Positions 13,479 to 15,483 of a DNA stretch of 15,483 nt are shown here, piece after piece. The stretch comes from JBAQMG01 sp049302575 (GTDB taxonomy: Bacteria; Bacillota; Desulfitobacteriia; Desulfitobacteriales; Desulfitobacteriaceae). The translations under genes were made by a program, and so were the position numbers. The stretch spans positions 1-15,483 of the forward strand of contig JBAQMG010000024.1 of NCBI GenBank assembly GCA_049302575.1, written 5' to 3'. The notes below the pieces were generated by a model. That model was not told the DNA's origin. It did no database searches and was given only the letters and a program-made list of their open reading frames with translations. Within the stretch, counting starts at the first letter, position 1. Each line of letters begins with the position of its first letter.

Positions 13479-13970
13479 CTAGTATATGATTCGCAGCATT
13501 TGCTCCGAAAACTTATGACAACCATCCTTAGCCTGACATTGACGGCAATCTCTCGCCCAATCATCCGCTAAGGCTAAAGCCCTGCCTAACGTTGATAAAC
13601 TCTCATCTGCATGAGCACGATGCTCACTAATTGCCTTGACAATGACCTTGATTTCTTCAGAATTATATCCACACTCCTCCAAGAGCGGAAAAGCTAATCT
13701 TGCACTTGCCTGAGCATGATCCTCACCTGTTTGATACTCTACCCAACGCCCTATATCGTGCAATAGTGCTGCTGCATAGATTAATTCTTTGCTTAACGAA
13801 GTTTCTTCTTGTTCCAATAAGAAGGCATGAGCAATACGCGCTACTGCCAGTCCATGCTCAAAGCCATGTTTGCAGTATCTACGCTCTTTTTCAGCTTTCT
13901 CTATTTCGATCATATAACTTTCATAGCTAGGGTTATCGATTAATTCGTTAACTCGCGGAAGAGTAAACAA
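13479..13970 (-). CDS. HD-domain protein (putative metal-dependent phosphohydrolase) with C-terminal Cys cluster
   Basis: From the TTG at 13970 the protein has 163 residues. An HD domain occupies ~38-125: 'FEHGLAVARIAH' gives the first metal His, 'AALLHDIGRW' the HD doublet (His71-Asp72), then 'GEDHAQASA' and 'ISEHRA'. The C-terminus has 'ALADDWARDCRQCQAKDGC', with cysteines at 142, 145 and 151 that could bind a metal. The frame opens earlier (TTG 14009, ATG 14003), but the predicted promoter -10 lies at 14013-14018. That would leave almost no leader for those starts, while a perfect GAGGAGG lies 8 nt before the TTG at 13970. First gene of the folate unit, so a nucleotide or pterin-phosphate substrate is conceivable; the real substrate is unknown. 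Confidence 0.85.
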   Translation of the reverse strand: MFTLPRVNELIDNPSYESYMIEIEKAEKERRYCKHGFEHGLAVARIAHAFLLEQEETSLSKELIYAAALLHDIGRWVEYQTGEDHAQASARLAFPLLEECGYNSEEIKVIVKAISEHRAHADESLSTLGRALALADDWARDCRQCQAKDGCHKFSEQMLRIIY

Positions 13971-14012
13971 GATATTTTCCTCCTCAGGGGACTTTTTAAG
14001 CATACCCAATTC

Positions 14013-14042
14013 ATTTTAACACTTTTCATTGGGCATCGACAA
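14013..14042 (-). promoter_or_regulatory. Promoter of the HD-folP-folB-folK unit
   Basis: Minus strand: -35 TTGTCG (14037-14042), 18 nt, -10 TAAAAT (14013-14018). The predicted start near 14006 leaves a ~35-nt leader ending in the GAGGAGG site for the TTG start at 13970. The gap from here to the first IS remnant (14043 to about 14260) shows no gene or clear signal. Confidence 0.5.
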
Positions 14043-14261
14043 ATAAATTTGTTCTCCTATTTATGATACCACTCCATTGAGCACAAAATACCGCAGAAAA
14101 TAATATGTTTATCTCGGTTATCTACCCTCATCATTTTGAGTAGTCCTCTTTTCACCGACTCGGATAATAATTCTCTTCACAGAAGGTTCGATGGATTGTA
14201 CCATTGCCATGATATAATTGTAAAGGAAATACAGATAAAAATCTGATCCTGAATAAGATAC

Positions 14262-14560
14262 AATAACCTTATTAGAAAAACATATACAAGTGAGTTTAGA
14301 AAGAGGGTGTTACTGGAAATTCTTAAAGAGGAGAAGACAATTTCAGAAATTTCTTCGGAATACTAAGTGCACCCTAGTCAATTGAAAAATGAAAATGCAG
14401 GTATTAAAAGGTTGCCCGAAATTCTTGTGGACGGTCGTCTAAATGGGGATATTCAAGCGGCTGCCTACCAAAAGCAAATTCAGGATTTATATGCAGCAAT
14501 CGGTGAGCTGACGACAAAGCTCAACTGGCTAAAAAAAATCCGGCATAAAATTGGAGTGGG
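14262..14560 (+). pseudogene. Decayed IS3-family transposase orfA
   Basis: Reading the plus strand in one frame gives an IS3 OrfA helix-turn-helix protein: 'YTSEFRKRVLLEILKEEK' then 'TISEISSEY', an in-frame TAA at 14364, and 'VHPSQL'. After that come a spacer and the coiled-coil end 'QIQDLYAAIGELTTKLNWLKK'. The family normally has Gly where the stop is (SEYGVHPNQ). At the run of eight A (14531-14538) the frame is lost: the next frame reads 'SGIKLE', the usual continuation after WLKK(K), so a slippage indel happened there. No ATG start survives and no orfB is recognisable after 14560. A GCCCC-TTT-GGGGC hairpin lies at 14594-14606. The gene cannot be functional. Confidence 0.8.
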
Positions 14561-14750
14561 GGCGAAAGGCTCGATCTTATCAAACCCTCATGCGCCCCTT
14601 TGGGGCACAAACTATCATGAAAATTGGTGAATATCCGAACAACTCGATTATCACGACACATATTGTCCCATAATATGGATAGGCAGAACAGGTAATTCGA
14701 TTTTTTTTGTAGACGTTCGACCCCGACTATCAAACTTATTACGACCATCC

Positions 14751-15262
14751 TGAGCACAGGCTATGAAAGAAATTGAGTTACTTGATACTATTCCTAGGGT
14801 TGGAATGCACGTAGCTCGGGTGATTCTTGCTGGAATTTGGCCAGATATGTCTGTTTTCCCCTCAGAAGCTCATATTTCTTCATGGCGGGATTAAGTTCTG
14901 GAAACAACCAGAGTACTGGTAAAAAAAGATCTGGAACGCCTAAAGGTAACTAAGCTCTTCAGACAGCTTTATTAGAAGCAGCTTGAGCTGCGAGCAAGAC
15001 ACGAACTTTTCTTGATTCCAAATTTTGGTCCATGGTCGGTCGCAAAGGGAAGAAAAAAGAGGCTACTGCTATCGCCCATAAAATTCTCGCAATTGCTTAT
15101 CACATCCTTGAAACAGGATCACCTTACAATGAATTAGGCTCAGACTTTATTGAAAAACGAAGATCAATCTCCACTGAAGAACTGATGATTCGCCGCCTTA
15201 CCAAATCAGTGTATAACATTGTCGGAGTGCCAGAAACTCCGACAAATGCAGCACTTGCATAA
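14751..15262 (+). pseudogene. Decayed IS110-family transposase, C-terminal part
   Basis: The C-terminal Transposase_20 (helix-hairpin-helix) region of an IS110/IS116/IS902 transposase: 'EIELLDTIPRVGMHVARVIL' then 'FPSEAHISSW' in one frame (from 14763). After a 1-nt deletion near 14885 the next frame reads 'GLSSGNNQSTGKKRSG' (family: GLAPGNNES). There follow in-frame stops at 14951 and 14984, then 'GRKGKKKEATAIAHKILAIAYHILETGSPYNELGSDFIEKR', matching the usual C-terminus. The N-terminal DEDD catalytic domain is absent. One frameshift and two stops make it dead. The stretch 14561-14750 between the two IS relics shows no recognisable gene. Confidence 0.85.
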
Positions 15263-15483
15263 TTCTTAGTTAGACCCTAAAAGGGCACATTTTGACGTGT
15301 CCCGAGTATCTCATATTCATTTTTGCTAATTTGCCTTTAGAATCCCAACTCTCCAAAGCCGATACTACCAAATCAGTATATTGCCCCAGATTTTTACCGA
15401 GACTGTCTACCCCGGGCAAGTAGATAATCTCAAGTTATTTTCTTTATTGCTCAAATGAGATGCTGAGTAGTCATGTTTTTTAC
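15263..15483 (-). other. Unassigned tail; short open stretch on the minus strand
   Basis: Positions 15434 to 15270 on the minus strand form a 54-codon open stretch ending in TAA. It is protein-like in composition ('LGKNLGQYTDLVVSALESW' then 'DSKGKLAKMNMRYSGHV'), but an in-frame stop lies directly upstream at 15435-15437 and there is no good start codon or ribosome site. It may be the 3' end of a gene broken by IS activity. I do not recognise the family. Nothing else is visible up to the window edge. Confidence 0.25.

Noticed and set aside
14594..14606. GCCCC-TTT-GGGGC hairpin as a terminator
   Set aside because: No T-tract follows on either strand within a few bases; it is in degraded IS DNA.

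Overview
The window looks like a chromosomal segment of an anaerobic, low-to-mid G+C Bacillota, most plausibly a Peptococcaceae/Desulfitobacteriaceae type (Desulfosporosinus- or Desulfitobacterium-like). The clues are gene order (folP-folB-folK, panC-panD, nadA-nadB, birA-coaX-dusB-greA-lysS running into an rRNA operon), an rrn leader of Bacillota type, and Gram-positive-style ribosome binding sites. The assignment is inferred from memory of these families, not from a search. Every intact gene lies on the minus strand, so the biological reading direction is from high to low coordinates.

Right end (about 14.25-15.48 kb): an insertion-sequence graveyard on the plus strand. It holds a decayed IS3-family orfA, a decayed C-terminal part of an IS110-family transposase, and an unassigned tail. 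About 14.01-14.05 kb carries a sigma-A-like promoter that starts the minus-strand block. Next come an HD-domain hydrolase and folP-folB-folK (dihydropteroate synthase, dihydroneopterin aldolase, HPPK) with tight or overlapping junctions, which form a folate unit.

Between folK and the next gene (11155-11392) lies a complete-looking regulatory leader: an extended -10 promoter, a hairpin with two bulged A residues of the 'pan' RNA type, a possible anti-terminator and an intrinsic terminator. It precedes a Rossmann/DUF2520 oxidoreductase gene (candidate ketopantoate reductase), panC and panD. A second strong promoter with a palindrome inside its spacer overlaps the end of panD and precedes nadA-nadB (quinolinate synthesis for NAD). 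birA (biotin ligase/repressor), coaX (pantothenate kinase) and dusB (tRNA dihydrouridine synthase) follow, then greA and lysS. The theme is vitamin and cofactor supply: folate, pantothenate to CoA, NAD and biotin. panB and nadC, often neighbours of these genes, are not in the window.

Left end (1-765): 741 bp without protein genes between lysS and the first 24 nt of a 16S rRNA gene. It contains the rrn promoter and leader, heptamer repeats and a highly structured stretch resembling a tnpB-less IS200/IS605 element with an omega-RNA-like right end. Three intergenic gaps carry clear tandem repeats with a 7-nt period but unrelated unit sequences, and a fourth carries a weak two-unit case. The most interesting items are the pan-type attenuator leader, the IS605/omega-RNA-like relic and the heptamer repeats.
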